Part shown: positions 54,050 to 63,504 of the stretch, piece by piece | Numbering within the stretch: the stretch's first letter is position 1 | Layout of the letters: every line of letters begins with the position of its first letter | From: Pseudomonas yamanorum | GTDB taxonomy: Bacteria; Pseudomonadota; Gammaproteobacteria; Pseudomonadales; Pseudomonadaceae | Assembly: GCF_900105735.1 (NCBI RefSeq) | Contig: NZ_LT629793.1 | Coordinates: 6,324,001 to 6,388,000, forward strand | Reading direction: 5' to 3' | DNA length: 64,000 nt | Made by a program: the position numbers and the translations under genes | Notes under the pieces: model-generated | The model's input: the letters and a program-made list of their open reading frames with translations, nothing else | Databases searched by the model: none | Told to the model about the DNA's origin: nothing

Positions 54050-54697
54050 ATGACCGTCTCTAAAAACGCTATCGCCTCATTCGACGTCGACGCCCAGAAG
54101 AGCTTCACGCCACTGTGCCCCAATGAATTGCCGGTCGCCGGCGGTGACGAGATCGGCGCCGAGCTCAATTACATGGCCAGCCTCGCCGGACGCCGTGTCG
54201 GCAGCAAGGACGCCCACACCTCGCACGCGCCCTGGGTGGTGCAACACCACAGCGACATGCTGAAACCCACCGGGCTGGTGCATGCCGATGTCACCTGGGT
54301 TGCCCACTGTGTGCCGGGCACCGAGGGTTTCACCCTGCTGGACGAATTGCCCACACCTTATGACTACGACTACTTCATCTGGAAAGGCGTCGAGCCCGAC
54401 CTGCACCCCTACGGCGCCTGCTACCACGACCTCCACGACAAACTCTCCACCGGCGTCATCGAATACCTCTACTCCCAGGGCATCCGGCGCGTGATCGTCG
54501 GCGGTCTGGCGCTGGACTACTGCGTCAAGACCACCGCCCTGCAACTGCTGCAGGCAGGTTTCGAAGTGATCCTGCACCTGCCGGCATGCCGCGGCATCAG
54601 TGAGGAGGGCGGTGTGCAGGCGGTCCACCACCTGCAACAAGTAGGCGTCGTCATTACCCGCAATCGGGAAGAACTGGCCGCGATGGCCGCGCGTTAA
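54050..54697 (+). CDS. pncA: Nicotinamidase (PncA-like)
   Basis: The 215-residue protein fits the isochorismatase/nicotinamidase family: Asp14 in VDAQ, metal-binding SKDAHTSH with Asp53 region and His56/His59, Lys112 in WKG and Cys158 in GLALDYCVK form the triad and metal site. It converts nicotinamide to nicotinate, feeding PncB. The sequence is diverged from E. coli PncA, but operon context with pncB and nadE supports the assignment. AGGAG lies 9 bases before ATG 54050. Confidence 0.88.
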   Translation: MTVSKNAIASFDVDAQKSFTPLCPNELPVAGGDEIGAELNYMASLAGRRVGSKDAHTSHAPWVVQHHSDMLKPTGLVHADVTWVAHCVPGTEGFTLLDELPTPYDYDYFIWKGVEPDLHPYGACYHDLHDKLSTGVIEYLYSQGIRRVIVGGLALDYCVKTTALQLLQAGFEVILHLPACRGISEEGGVQAVHHLQQVGVVITRNREELAAMAAR

Positions 54698-54707
54698 GGA
54701 GTACCTC

Positions 54708-55934
54708 ATGGAAAGTGCATACGACTACGAGAACAGCGTGATCCAGGGCTTGCTGGACACCGACTACTACACCTTCACCATGATGCAGGCCGTGCTGCAC
54801 CAGCACCCGAATGTCGATGTGGAATACCAGTTCATCGTCCGCTCCAAAGAGAAACTCGGGCACCTGATTCCCGAGCTGCGGGCCGAGCTGGAAAAACTCG
54901 CCGGCCTCAACATGCGCGAAGGTGAACTGCGCTTTCTGTTCAACCAGCGCCGGGAATACCTGACCCCGGATTTCGAGCGTTTCCTGGGCCTGTTCCGCTT
55001 CAACCTGCGCTATATCCACGTCAGTGAAGTCGACGGCCAACTGAACATCCGCGTGGTTGGCCCGATGCTGCACTGCATCATGTTCGAACAGCCGGTATTG
55101 GCCCTGGTCAGCGAACTGCGCAACCGCGCCAAATACCCCGACGTGACCCTCGAAGACGTCACCCGCAAGCTCTACCAGAAGTTCGACTGGCTGGAGAAGA
55201 ATCTCACCCGCGACGAGTTGGCGGACCTTCGCGTCTCGGACTTTTCCACCCGCCGTCGGTTGTCGTTCAAGGCCCAGCGCGAAGTGGTCGACATCATGCG
55301 CCGCGACTTTCCCGGCCAGTTCATCGGCACCAGCAACGCGCACCTGGCCTACGAATTCGACTTGCCGCTGATCGGCACCATGGCCCACCAATGGCTGATG
55401 GTGCACCAGCAACTGGGCCGGCTGCGGGAAAGCCAGAACGCGGCGCTGGAAAACTGGGTGCGCGAATACCGTGGGCGCTTGGGTATCGCCCTGACCGACT
55501 GCATCAGCACCGACTTTTTCCTCAAGGATTTCGACCTGTACTTTGCCAAGCTGTACGACGGTTTGCGCCAGGACTCCGGTGACCCGATCGTCTGGGCCGA
55601 CAAGGTGTTGGCCCGCTACAAGGAGCTGTGCATCGACCCGATGACCAAGGACCTGATGTTCTCCGATGGCCTGAATTTCGAGAAATGCCTGCCGATCCTG
55701 CGGCACGTGCGGGGCAAGGCCAAGTTCGGCTTTGGCATGGGCACCAGCCTGGCCTGTGATGTCGAGGGAGTGGAGCCGCTGAGCATCGTGATGAAACTGG
55801 TGCGGGTGCACGGCGAGCCGGTGGTGAAATTCTCCGATGACCCGATCAAGAACGTCTGCGAAGACGCCTCGTTCCTGCAGTATGCGGCGCAGGTGTTCAA
55901 CGTCGGCAACGTCAATTCGCAACTGGGGATGTGA
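54708..55934 (+). CDS. pncB: PncB, nicotinate phosphoribosyltransferase
   Basis: The 408-residue enzyme joins nicotinate to PRPP to give nicotinate mononucleotide. Typical features are LLDTDYYTFTMMQAVL at the N-terminus, the STRRRLSFKAQ segment near residue 180 and a central DSGDP motif with the conserved Asp. Length is normal. AAGGAG 6 bases before the ATG gives a strong ribosome-binding site. It lies between pncA and nadE in the salvage operon. Confidence 0.95.
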   Translation: MESAYDYENSVIQGLLDTDYYTFTMMQAVLHQHPNVDVEYQFIVRSKEKLGHLIPELRAELEKLAGLNMREGELRFLFNQRREYLTPDFERFLGLFRFNLRYIHVSEVDGQLNIRVVGPMLHCIMFEQPVLALVSELRNRAKYPDVTLEDVTRKLYQKFDWLEKNLTRDELADLRVSDFSTRRRLSFKAQREVVDIMRRDFPGQFIGTSNAHLAYEFDLPLIGTMAHQWLMVHQQLGRLRESQNAALENWVREYRGRLGIALTDCISTDFFLKDFDLYFAKLYDGLRQDSGDPIVWADKVLARYKELCIDPMTKDLMFSDGLNFEKCLPILRHVRGKAKFGFGMGTSLACDVEGVEPLSIVMKLVRVHGEPVVKFSDDPIKNVCEDASFLQYAAQVFNVGNVNSQLGM

Positions 55935-55935
55935 C

Positions 55936-56751
55936 ATGGATACTCAGGCACGTATCGCACAAGAACTGAAGATCAACCGGCTGCTCGGCAAGGGTGGCGA
56001 GGGCGCTGAACTGCAACGGCGCATCGACTTCATCAAGGGCACTTTGCGCCAGTCCGGCTGCCACGCATTAGTGCTGGGCATCAGCGGCGGCGTCGACTCA
56101 CTCACCGCCGGGCGCCTGTGCCAGTTGGCGGTGGAGCAATTGCGCAACGAGGACTACGAGGCGCGCTTTATTGCCATGCGCCTGCCCTATAAAACCCAGG
56201 CGGACGAACGCGACGCCCAGGCCTCCCTGGAATTTATCGCACCGGACCAGATCGAGACGCTGAACATTGCCGCCTGCGTCGACGGGCTGATGGGCAGCCT
56301 GTCTGCCGGGCAGGCCAGTGCTGAACGCATCGACTTTATCAAGGGCAACGTCAAGGCCCGGGCGCGGATGATGGCGCAGTACGCCGTAGCGAATTTGCAC
56401 AATGGCCTGGTGGTGGGCACCGACCACGGCGCAGAGGCGTTGATGGGGTTTTTCACCAAGTTCGGTGACGGCGCCTGCGACCTGGCGCCGCTCTCAGGGC
56501 TGACCAAGACCCAGGTGCGCCTGCTGGCCAGCGCCCTTGGCGGGCCACGCCACTTGGTGGCCAAGGCACCGACCGCTGACCTGGAAGAGCTGGCCCCGGG
56601 CAAGCTGGATGAGCTGGCGTATGGTTGCAGTTATGACGAGATCGACAGCTATCTGATGGGCGAGTCGATCAGTGAGCGGGTGAGGGCGATTGTCGAGAGC
56701 GCCTACCTCAAGACGGCCCACAAGCGCGCGCTGCCGTTCGTTCCCGACTAG
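55936..56751 (+). CDS. nadE: NadE, ammonia-dependent NAD synthetase
   Basis: The 271-residue enzyme adenylates and amidates nicotinate adenine dinucleotide to NAD. The N-type ATP pyrophosphatase P-loop SGGVDS is at 50-55 and VVGTDHGAEALMGFFTKFGDG near the middle. There is no glutaminase domain, so it is the ammonia-using type. It starts one base after the pncB stop. The 3' end overlaps the convergent Nudix gene. Confidence 0.95.
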   Translation: MDTQARIAQELKINRLLGKGGEGAELQRRIDFIKGTLRQSGCHALVLGISGGVDSLTAGRLCQLAVEQLRNEDYEARFIAMRLPYKTQADERDAQASLEFIAPDQIETLNIAACVDGLMGSLSAGQASAERIDFIKGNVKARARMMAQYAVANLHNGLVVGTDHGAEALMGFFTKFGDGACDLAPLSGLTKTQVRLLASALGGPRHLVAKAPTADLEELAPGKLDELAYGCSYDEIDSYLMGESISERVRAIVESAYLKTAHKRALPFVPD

Positions 56752-57110
56752 AGGCGGCGCAGGAAGGATTTGACGATTTGCTGGGTGGCCTGGGTGGTAT
56801 CCAGGTCTTCCAGGCGCGTGTAGGGATGCCACTGGCATTCCTTGATTTCGCTCAGCGGCCGGGCTTCGTCGATATTCACCACCGACGCCTCGAACACATG
56901 GTGCAGGGTGTCGCTGGCCTTCAGCTCCTGCAATAACAGCAAACCGTCCACGTTCAGCCCGGTTTCCTCTTCCAGTTCTCGTGCGGCAGCACCTGCCGGG
57001 CGCTCATCGCGCTCGACCTTGCCGCCGGGCAGTGCCCATTTCGATCGGGCTTTACGCACGAACAGGATGTGCCCGTCGTGCTCGCAAATCACCGTGGCCC
57101 TTATTTTCAT
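56748..57110 (-). CDS. Nudix hydrolase
   Basis: The 120-residue protein has a complete Nudix box: Gly30, Glu36, Arg44-Glu45, Glu47-Glu48 and Gly51-Leu52 in the spacing G-x5-E-x7-RE-U-x-EE-x-G-U. The substrate (a nucleoside diphosphate derivative) is unknown; the neighbouring NAD salvage operon may hint at an NAD-related substrate but the genes are convergent. ATG 57110 is chosen because the domain begins there. Confidence 0.87.
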   Translation of the reverse strand: MKIRATVICEHDGHILFVRKARSKWALPGGKVERDERPAGAAARELEEETGLNVDGLLLLQELKASDTLHHVFEASVVNIDEARPLSEIKECQWHPYTRLEDLDTTQATQQIVKSFLRRL

Positions 57111-57250
57111 CGTCTGTGCCCCCGCAGCTGGATGATTGTCATAAAAGTGTAATGCAATTGTCATGCTGAGTCTTTCTCCGGCAGGGTGGAGAGGGGGCCG
57201 GAAAACACCGATACTGCCCCATCGAAAAAACTCACCTGAAGGAGATGCAG

Positions 57251-58231
57251 ATGAACACCGTACGCTGGGGCATGATCGGCTGTGGCAGTGTCACTGAACT
57301 CAAGAGTGGACCCGCCTTCTACAAAGCGCCAGGTTCGGCGCTGGTGGCTGTGATGGGGCGCCGCGAGGAAGCCGTGCGCGATTATGCGGCACGCCATGGC
57401 ATTGCCCGGTTCTACACCGACGCCCAGGCGCTGATTGACGACCCGGAAGTGGACGCGGTCTACATCGCCACGCCACCCGACAGCCACCTCGAATACAGCC
57501 TGATGGTGGCCGCTGCCGGTAAGCATTGCTGCGTCGAGAAGCCCATGTCACTGAATGCCGAGCAAAGCGCGCTGATGCAACGCACCTTCGAACAGGCCGG
57601 GCTGCACCTGTTTGTCTCTTATTACCGGCGTTCCCTGCCGCGCTTCCAGCAGGTGCGGGACTGGCTGCAGGACGGGCGCATCGGCGAGTTGCGTCATCTG
57701 ACCTGGACCCTGTGCAAGCCGCCGTCAGAAGACGATGCCAGCAGTGCCAACTGGCGCACCGACCCGGCGATTGCCGGCGGCGGGTATTTTGCCGACTTGG
57801 CCAGCCACGGTTTTGACCTGTTCCAGTACCTTGTCGGGGATATCGTCGATGTGGCCGGGTTTACCGCGCGCCAGGCCGGGCGCTACGCCGCCGAAGATGC
57901 CGTCACCGCCTGCTGGACCTTCGCCTCGGGCGCGTTGGGCATGGGCTGCTGGAACTTTGTCGCCGACCGTCGCGAGGACTTGGTGGAGTTGATCGGCAGC
58001 AAGGGCCGCATCACGTTCTCGGTGTTCGATGAGGCGCCGTTGCGGCTTGAGGGCGAGACCAGCGAGGTGCTGGAGGTTCCCAACCATGCGCATATCCAGT
58101 GGCATCACGTACTGGGGATGAACGCGCATATTCGCGGCGAGAGCAAGCACCCGGCGCTGGCGATCGAGGCGTTGAAGACCGACCGGGTCATGGACCGGGT
58201 GCTACAACGTAACCCCAACCTGGCGGTCTAG
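57251..58231 (+). CDS. Gfo/Idh/MocA-family NAD(P)-dependent oxidoreductase
   Basis: The 326-residue protein has an N-terminal Rossmann fold with GMIGCGSVTE, then ATPPDSH and the catalytic-region motif EKPMSLN, typical of the family. Members act on sugars, inositol and related compounds. The substrate is not evident from the context (Nudix upstream, RNase T2 downstream). AAGGAG stands 6 bases before ATG 57251. Confidence 0.9.
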   Translation: MNTVRWGMIGCGSVTELKSGPAFYKAPGSALVAVMGRREEAVRDYAARHGIARFYTDAQALIDDPEVDAVYIATPPDSHLEYSLMVAAAGKHCCVEKPMSLNAEQSALMQRTFEQAGLHLFVSYYRRSLPRFQQVRDWLQDGRIGELRHLTWTLCKPPSEDDASSANWRTDPAIAGGGYFADLASHGFDLFQYLVGDIVDVAGFTARQAGRYAAEDAVTACWTFASGALGMGCWNFVADRREDLVELIGSKGRITFSVFDEAPLRLEGETSEVLEVPNHAHIQWHHVLGMNAHIRGESKHPALAIEALKTDRVMDRVLQRNPNLAV

Positions 58232-58267
58232 CGGTGCTTTGATTTTGTCTTTTTAAGGAATGAACGG

Positions 58268-58906
58268 ATGAAAATGAAAGCAGCCTGGATTGTGCTTTGC
58301 CTGGCATTGGCCGGGGCCGCGACGGCAGCGCCGCGGGCCCAGGGGCAAGCCGGGGAGTTTGATTTTTATGTGTTGTCGCTGTCCTGGTCGCCGACCTTCT
58401 GCCTGACGCACCCGGACGACCAGCAGTGTTCGGGCAAGGGCTACGGGTTTGTCCTGCATGGGCTGTGGCCGCAGTACGCGAAGGGCGGCTGGCCGGCGTC
58501 GTGTGAGCCGCAGTCGCGCTTGTCGGATGCGGACTTCGCCCAGGGCAGGACGCTGTTCCCGTCGCCCAGACTGCTCAGGCATGAATGGGCCAAGCACGGT
58601 ACCTGCAGTGGGCTTGAGGCGTCAGCCTACCTGGACAAGACCGACGCGGCACTGGGCGTGGTCAAGATCCCGCAGCAGCTTGAGCCCTTCAATGTCCCAA
58701 GCGGCCTGGGCGCGCGGGACATCGAAGCGCTGTTTCGCGAGAGCAACCCGGCCATGGGCAACCACGGCCTTGCAGTGATCTGCAAGGGCGCGGTGCTGAC
58801 CGAAGTGCGGGTGTGCCTGACCAAGGACCTGGCATTCGCCGGCTGCCCGCGTAGCGTCAAGAGCCAGTGCCGGGATGGCGACATTCGCATCCCGACCCAG
58901 CGTTAA
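58268..58906 (+). CDS. Secreted ribonuclease T2
   Basis: The 212-residue protein has a signal peptide (about 1-21) and both T2 catalytic segments: FVLHGLWPQ with His64 and HEWAKHGTC with His105, Glu106, Lys109 and His110. Seven or eight cysteines in the mature part could form disulfides. Such enzymes degrade RNA with little base specificity in the periplasm or outside the cell. AAGGA lies 9 bases before ATG 58268. It follows the Gfo/Idh gene by 36 bases. Confidence 0.9.
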   Translation: MKMKAAWIVLCLALAGAATAAPRAQGQAGEFDFYVLSLSWSPTFCLTHPDDQQCSGKGYGFVLHGLWPQYAKGGWPASCEPQSRLSDADFAQGRTLFPSPRLLRHEWAKHGTCSGLEASAYLDKTDAALGVVKIPQQLEPFNVPSGLGARDIEALFRESNPAMGNHGLAVICKGAVLTEVRVCLTKDLAFAGCPRSVKSQCRDGDIRIPTQR

Positions 58907-58912
58907 GCGGAT

Positions 58913-59755
58913 TCAAGCGGGCCCATAACCGTTATGGGCCTGCTCGATCTCTTCCACCAAACGGTCAATGCCCGCCAGGCGTGCCCGGTTGTCATGGTCC
59001 CAGGGATGAAACCCGGGCTTGAAGTAATGCAACCAGGGCAGCGCCATGCGCGGGAACACACCCTTGGGCCCGTAAAGAAACTTGAGCATCCGCCAGAAAC
59101 CCTTCACATGCCCACCCGAACGCCGGTCGGCAAACAGCAGGCGCAGGTGAAAATCAAAGACCACCACCCAGAACAGCAGCGTGGTGGTCAGCATGGTCCC
59201 GGTGCGTAGCAAATAACGTTTGGGCCCGGGCTTGATCACGCTGTTCCACACATCAAACGCCACCGCCTTGTGCTCGGTTTCCTCCAGGGCATGCCAGTAC
59301 CACATCTGTTGGTACCCCTTGACCGAGTCACCGAACCGCGAGGGATCGCTGAGGAGGATTTCCGCGAGCATCGCGGTGTAATGCTCCAGGGCAATGGTCA
59401 CCGCCAGGTTGAAGGAGGCGGGCATGTATTTCTTTTGCGCGTCGAGGATCATCTTCAGCCGGCGATCCAGGGTATGCGCGGGCAGTCCGGCGGCTTGCAG
59501 CAGGTCGTTGTAGGCCACGTGCTCGCGGCTGTGCATGGCTTCCTGGCCGATGAAACCCTGGATTTCCTTCTTCAGTTCCGGGTCTTCGATGCGCTGGCGG
59601 TAGTGGCGCACGCTGTCCATGAAGAACAGTTCACCCTGGGGAAACAGCAGCGACAGCGCGTTGAAAAAGTGCGTGATGAACGGGCCTTGTTCATGCCAGT
59701 TCTTGATGCGTTCGGCCGGCAGGGCAAAACGGAGGTCGCGGCGAATCGGCAGCAT
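58913..59755 (-). CDS. Metal-dependent hydrolase family protein (PF10118 type)
   Basis: The 280-residue protein fits the family of predicted membrane-associated metal-dependent hydrolases with ferritin-like helices. Candidate metal ligands are Glu42, Glu72 and His75/His79 in QEAMHSREH, Glu in ALEHYT, and the pair in HALEETEHKAVAF. It has one hydrophobic segment in the middle. It lies downstream of the SDR and Baeyer-Villiger genes on the same strand, forming a three-gene operon with them. True substrate unknown. Confidence 0.82.
   Translation of the reverse strand: MLPIRRDLRFALPAERIKNWHEQGPFITHFFNALSLLFPQGELFFMDSVRHYRQRIEDPELKKEIQGFIGQEAMHSREHVAYNDLLQAAGLPAHTLDRRLKMILDAQKKYMPASFNLAVTIALEHYTAMLAEILLSDPSRFGDSVKGYQQMWYWHALEETEHKAVAFDVWNSVIKPGPKRYLLRTGTMLTTTLLFWVVVFDFHLRLLFADRRSGGHVKGFWRMLKFLYGPKGVFPRMALPWLHYFKPGFHPWDHDNRARLAGIDRLVEEIEQAHNGYGPA
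58920..58940. terminator. 21-base palindrome between convergent genes
   Basis: Arms GGCCCATAAC and GTTATGGGCC flank one central C. The palindrome lies in the last codons of the metal-dependent hydrolase gene, just after the RNase T2 stop. It may stop transcription from one or both sides, but there is no T-run. Confidence 0.3.
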
Positions 59756-59770
59756 GGTCGGTACTCCAGT

Positions 59771-60670
59771 TCAGAGACGGTGCTCTTCGTTGGTTTCAAG
59801 GACGGGCGAGGGCGCACTGCGTTGTTTCGGCGCCATGCGTTTGCTGGCGAACACCACCAGCGCTTGATAGGCGGCCGGCAGGCAGCGGGCCAGCAGGTCC
59901 AGGAAGTAGGCGTCGCGGCCGATCAGCACGCGGCGTTTGTTTTTGCGGACTCCGCTCAGGATCACTTTGGCGGCCTGGTCGGCGTCGGTAATGAACAGCT
60001 TTTCAAAGTCGGCCCGGGCCTGCTGTTCGCTGTGGATCAGAAAGCCGGTCATGTTGGCGTCGATCCGGCTGCTGCGGCAGATGTCGGTGCGGATCCCGCC
60101 GGGATGCACGCAGGTGGCCGAGACCCCGCTTTTTTGCAAGTCGAGTTCCTGGCGCAGGGATTCGGTAAAGCCACGCACGGCGAACTTGGTGGCGTTGTAG
60201 CCGCTCATGCCCGGCTGGGCGAACAGGCCGAACACGCTGGAGGTGTTGATCACATGGCCGTCGCCGCTGGCCTTGAGGTAAGGCAGGAAGGCCTTGGTGC
60301 CGTAGACCACGCCCCAGAAGTTGATCCCGACGATCCATTCCAGGTCGCTGTAATCCACGCCTTCGACGGTGCTGGACAGCGCGACGCCGGCGTTGTTGAA
60401 GATCATATTGATCTGGCCATGCTCCGCGGCGCAGCGGGCCGCCCACTCTTCCACCGCCTGGCGGTCGGAAACGTCCAGCACCTGCGAGGTCACCAGCACT
60501 GGCGCAAGCACCTGGGCCTTGATCAGTGCGACGGTCTGCTCCAGGCCCTGGCTGTTTTTATCCGCCAGCGCCAAGTGGCAGCCTTCACGCGCCAACGCCA
60601 GGGCCAACGCGCGGCCCATGCCTGACGCCGCGCCGGTGATGGCCGCCACGCGGCCGTTGAATGACTTCAT
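59771..60670 (-). CDS. Short-chain dehydrogenase/reductase (acetoin-reductase-like)
   Basis: The 299-residue protein has the classical SDR motifs TGAASGMG at the N-terminus, NNAGV, and the YNATK catalytic motif; it is somewhat longer than usual because of a C-terminal tail. It overlaps the Baeyer-Villiger monooxygenase gene by 4 bases and so is translationally coupled to it. In such pairs the SDR often oxidises an alcohol to the ketone used by the monooxygenase; that role is inferred. Confidence 0.86.
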   Translation of the reverse strand: MKSFNGRVAAITGAASGMGRALALALAREGCHLALADKNSQGLEQTVALIKAQVLAPVLVTSQVLDVSDRQAVEEWAARCAAEHGQINMIFNNAGVALSSTVEGVDYSDLEWIVGINFWGVVYGTKAFLPYLKASGDGHVINTSSVFGLFAQPGMSGYNATKFAVRGFTESLRQELDLQKSGVSATCVHPGGIRTDICRSSRIDANMTGFLIHSEQQARADFEKLFITDADQAAKVILSGVRKNKRRVLIGRDAYFLDLLARCLPAAYQALVVFASKRMAPKQRSAPSPVLETNEEHRL

Positions 60671-62202
60671 GACAGGCTCCCTTCTGCGGTGGTGTGGGGA
60701 TTTGCGGCCGAGCGCGGGGTGGAAGGTACCGGCACCAGATTGGCGACGTAGTCCTTGAGGGCGAAGTGCCGGGTGACCTGCTTGAAGCGCCAGGTGGAGC
60801 CGGGCCACAGCGTGGTGTTCTTGCCGGTGCGCGGGTCCAGGTACCAGCTCTTGCAGCCGCCGGTGGACCAGATGGTGCCGTTGAGTTTTTCCTGCAGCCT
60901 GGCGTTGTAGGCCAACTCTACCGTTGGCTTGACGTCCACCGTGGCGATGCGATGGCGCTGCATTTGTTGCAAGGCATCGAGGATGTAGGTGACCTGGGCC
61001 TCGATCATCAAAATCATCGAGTTATGCCCCAGCCCGGTGTTGGGGCCAACGATCAGGAACAGGTTCGGATAACCCGGCACTGTCGTGCCCAGGTAGGCAT
61101 GGGCACCGTCTTGCCAGGTGTCCATCAGGTCGATGCCGTGGCGGCCGATGATGCAGTTGCGGGGCAGGGGATCGGTGGCCTGGAAACCGGTGCCGAAGAT
61201 AATGCAATCGGCCGGGTGCTTGATGCCGTCGGCGGTGACAACCCCGTCGGCCTCAATGCGCTGCACGTTGTCGGTCACCACCTGCACGTTACTGCGCGAC
61301 AGGGCCGGGTAGTAGTCGTTGGAGATCAACACGCGCTTGCAGCCGATGGTGTAGTCCGGCGTCAGGGTCTTGCGCAGGGAAGGGCGGGCCACTTGTTTGT
61401 GCAGGTGGCGCACGGCGATTTTCTGCACCATTTTCATCAGGCGCGGGTGCAGGGCAAAGCCCACCACGCGGCCTTCCAGCGCCCAATAGAACGCACCGCG
61501 CACCAGGCGCTGAGTGAACGGCAGGTGTTTGAAAGCCCAGCGCTCGACGCGTGAAATCGGCCGGTCGGGCTTGGGCATGATCCACGGCGGGGTGCGCTGG
61601 AACAGGTCCAGATGGGCCACCTGTGGCGCGATCTGCGGCACGAACTGAATGGCACTGGCGCCAGTGCCGATCACCGCCACGCGTTTGCCCTTCAATGAAT
61701 ACTCGTGGTCCCACTGCTGGGAGTGGAAGCGCTTGCCCTTGAAGCTGTCCAGGCCGGGAATGTCCGGCAGCGCCGGGCGCGACAAGCCACCCATTCCGGA
61801 TACCAGCACCCGCGCGCTGACCTGGCGGCCATTGCTGAAACTCAGGCTCCAACGCTGTTGCACCTCATCAAACACCGCCTGCTCCAGCCCCATGCCAAAG
61901 CGCAGGAACGGCGCCAGCTCGAAGCGTTGGGCGCACTGTTCCAGATAGGCGCGAATCTCCGCCTGGGGCGCAAATTGCCGCGTCCAGTCCGGGTTGGGTG
62001 CAAAGGAAAATGAATAGACATGGGATTGCACGTCGCAGGCGCAGCCGGGGTAGTGGTTATCGCGCCAGGTGCCGCCAAGGGCATCGGCCTGCTCGGCGAC
62101 AAAGAAGTCGTTGAACCCGGCTTCCTTGAGTTTGATCGCCATGCACAGGCCGGCAAATCCGGAACCGATGATGGCGATGTCGACGGTGTCATGGGCATTC
62201 AT
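60667..62202 (-). CDS. Baeyer-Villiger-type flavin monooxygenase
   Basis: The 511-residue flavoprotein has an N-terminal FAD-binding motif (IIGSGFAGL), the Baeyer-Villiger fingerprint with F154, G156, H160 and W164 followed by Asp165, and a second Rossmann motif GTGASA for NADPH. Such enzymes insert oxygen into ketones to form esters. It is first in a three-gene operon with the SDR and the metal-dependent hydrolase. The divergent alpha/beta hydrolase gene could cleave the ester product. GAGGG precedes the ATG. Confidence 0.92.
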   Translation of the reverse strand: MNAHDTVDIAIIGSGFAGLCMAIKLKEAGFNDFFVAEQADALGGTWRDNHYPGCACDVQSHVYSFSFAPNPDWTRQFAPQAEIRAYLEQCAQRFELAPFLRFGMGLEQAVFDEVQQRWSLSFSNGRQVSARVLVSGMGGLSRPALPDIPGLDSFKGKRFHSQQWDHEYSLKGKRVAVIGTGASAIQFVPQIAPQVAHLDLFQRTPPWIMPKPDRPISRVERWAFKHLPFTQRLVRGAFYWALEGRVVGFALHPRLMKMVQKIAVRHLHKQVARPSLRKTLTPDYTIGCKRVLISNDYYPALSRSNVQVVTDNVQRIEADGVVTADGIKHPADCIIFGTGFQATDPLPRNCIIGRHGIDLMDTWQDGAHAYLGTTVPGYPNLFLIVGPNTGLGHNSMILMIEAQVTYILDALQQMQRHRIATVDVKPTVELAYNARLQEKLNGTIWSTGGCKSWYLDPRTGKNTTLWPGSTWRFKQVTRHFALKDYVANLVPVPSTPRSAANPHTTAEGSLS

Positions 62203-62505
62203 AGGCTGTCCCTCGTGGGCCGGTGGCGCCTTACGGGTTTCGACATCGGATGTGCTCCTTGTTTTTGTTTTGGCTTTTTAGATAGAACACCATTGCAAAG
62301 AAAAATTGAATTATTTATTTTAAAAAAGATTTTAAATAATCTACCTGAAAATATCGTCTAGGCTACGACCCAGTTCCTCAAGTGCGACTTATCCGACGGA
62401 CGAGAGCTTTTACGCACGCAGTTAGGTCCAGGGGTGGACGATGGCTGAGGTCTTGACCAATACCGGTCGGGCCGCCAGCAACGCAGGGATGCAGAGGACC
62501 GAGCT
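62203..62505. other. 303-base intergenic region, AT-rich
   Basis: No gene is supported here. Between 62300 and 62345 the sequence is markedly AT-rich and has an 8-base inverted repeat ATTATTTA / TAAATAAT (62310-62317 and 62333-62340). The divergent Baeyer-Villiger and alpha/beta hydrolase genes probably have their promoters here. Confidence 0.5.
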
Positions 62506-63504
62506 ATGGCTGTCGAATGGGTTGTCGCTGCGGGTGTGTTTGTAGGGTTAAGCGTAGTGTTGTGGGGCTTCAGTGCCCGGATGACACGGCGTATAGAAGC
62601 CGCTGTTCCGATCAACGGGCGCTTTCTGGAGATCAACGGCGAGCGCTTTCATTATGTAGACGAGGGCAAGGGCCCGCCGCTGGTGATGATCCACGGGCTG
62701 ATGGGCAGCAGTCGCAACCTGACGTATGCCTTGTCTGCCCAATTGCGTGAGCACTTTCGGGTGATCACCCTGGATCGTCCGGGTTCGGGCTATTCCACCC
62801 GGCATGCCGGGACGGCCGCCGACCTGCCTGGCCAGGCCCGGCAAGTCGCGAGCTTTATCAAGACTCTGGACCTGGATAAGCCGTTGGTGCTGGGGCATTC
62901 CCTCGGCGGGGCGATTTCCCTGGCGCTGGCGCTGGACCATCCCCACGCGGTGTCCGGATTGATCCTGGTGGCGCCGCTCACCCATCCCCAGCGCATGCTG
63001 CCGCTGGTGTTTATGTCCTTGGCGATACGTCCGGGATGGTTGCGGCGCTACATGGCCCACACCCTGACCATGCCTATAGGCCTGCTGACGAAAGGCTCGG
63101 TGGTCAAGGGCGTGTTCGCCCCCGACCCCGCTCCGGAAGACTTCGCCACCCGCGGCGGAGGATTGCTTGGCATGCGGCCCGACAACTTCTATGCCGCCTC
63201 CACCGAGATCAACCTGGTCAACGATTTCCTGCCGGACATGGTCAAGCGCTACCCGCAATTGACCCTGCCCATCGGGTTGATCTATGGCGCGCAAGACAAG
63301 GTGCTGGACTTCCGCAAACACGGTCAGGCCCTGGCCAGCCGGGTGCCGGGCCTCAAGCTGCAGTTGGTGGAAGGGCGCGGGCATATGTTGCCGATAACGG
63401 CTACCGAGCGTGTCGCGGCCCTGGTCGAGCAGGTGGCCAAGCGTGTCCGGCCACCGGAAAGCGCCACGATTTTGCATCCGCCATTTGCCGTGGCGAGCAA
63501 ATAA
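62506..63504 (+). CDS. Membrane-anchored alpha/beta hydrolase
   Basis: The 332-residue protein begins with a hydrophobic segment (about residues 6-22) that may anchor it, then an alpha/beta hydrolase domain: HGLMGS, nucleophile motif GHSLGG, Asp in YGAQDKVLDF and His in GRGHMLPI. It is divergent from the Baeyer-Villiger operon and upstream of alkB, so it could hydrolyse the ester product of the monooxygenase. That link is inferred from position only. GAGG precedes the ATG by 9 bases. Confidence 0.86.
   Translation: MAVEWVVAAGVFVGLSVVLWGFSARMTRRIEAAVPINGRFLEINGERFHYVDEGKGPPLVMIHGLMGSSRNLTYALSAQLREHFRVITLDRPGSGYSTRHAGTAADLPGQARQVASFIKTLDLDKPLVLGHSLGGAISLALALDHPHAVSGLILVAPLTHPQRMLPLVFMSLAIRPGWLRRYMAHTLTMPIGLLTKGSVVKGVFAPDPAPEDFATRGGGLLGMRPDNFYAASTEINLVNDFLPDMVKRYPQLTLPIGLIYGAQDKVLDFRKHGQALASRVPGLKLQLVEGRGHMLPITATERVAALVEQVAKRVRPPESATILHPPFAVASK

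Noticed and set aside
54654..55937. Minus-strand frame of about 427 codons opposite pncB
   Set aside because: pncB has full family support on the plus strand; the antisense frame has no recognisable motifs.
59270..60625. Plus-strand frame of about 450 codons opposite the metal hydrolase and SDR genes
   Set aside because: The minus-strand genes have clear SDR and diiron-type motifs; the plus-strand frame is low-complexity and His/Gly/Gln rich, typical of an antisense shadow.
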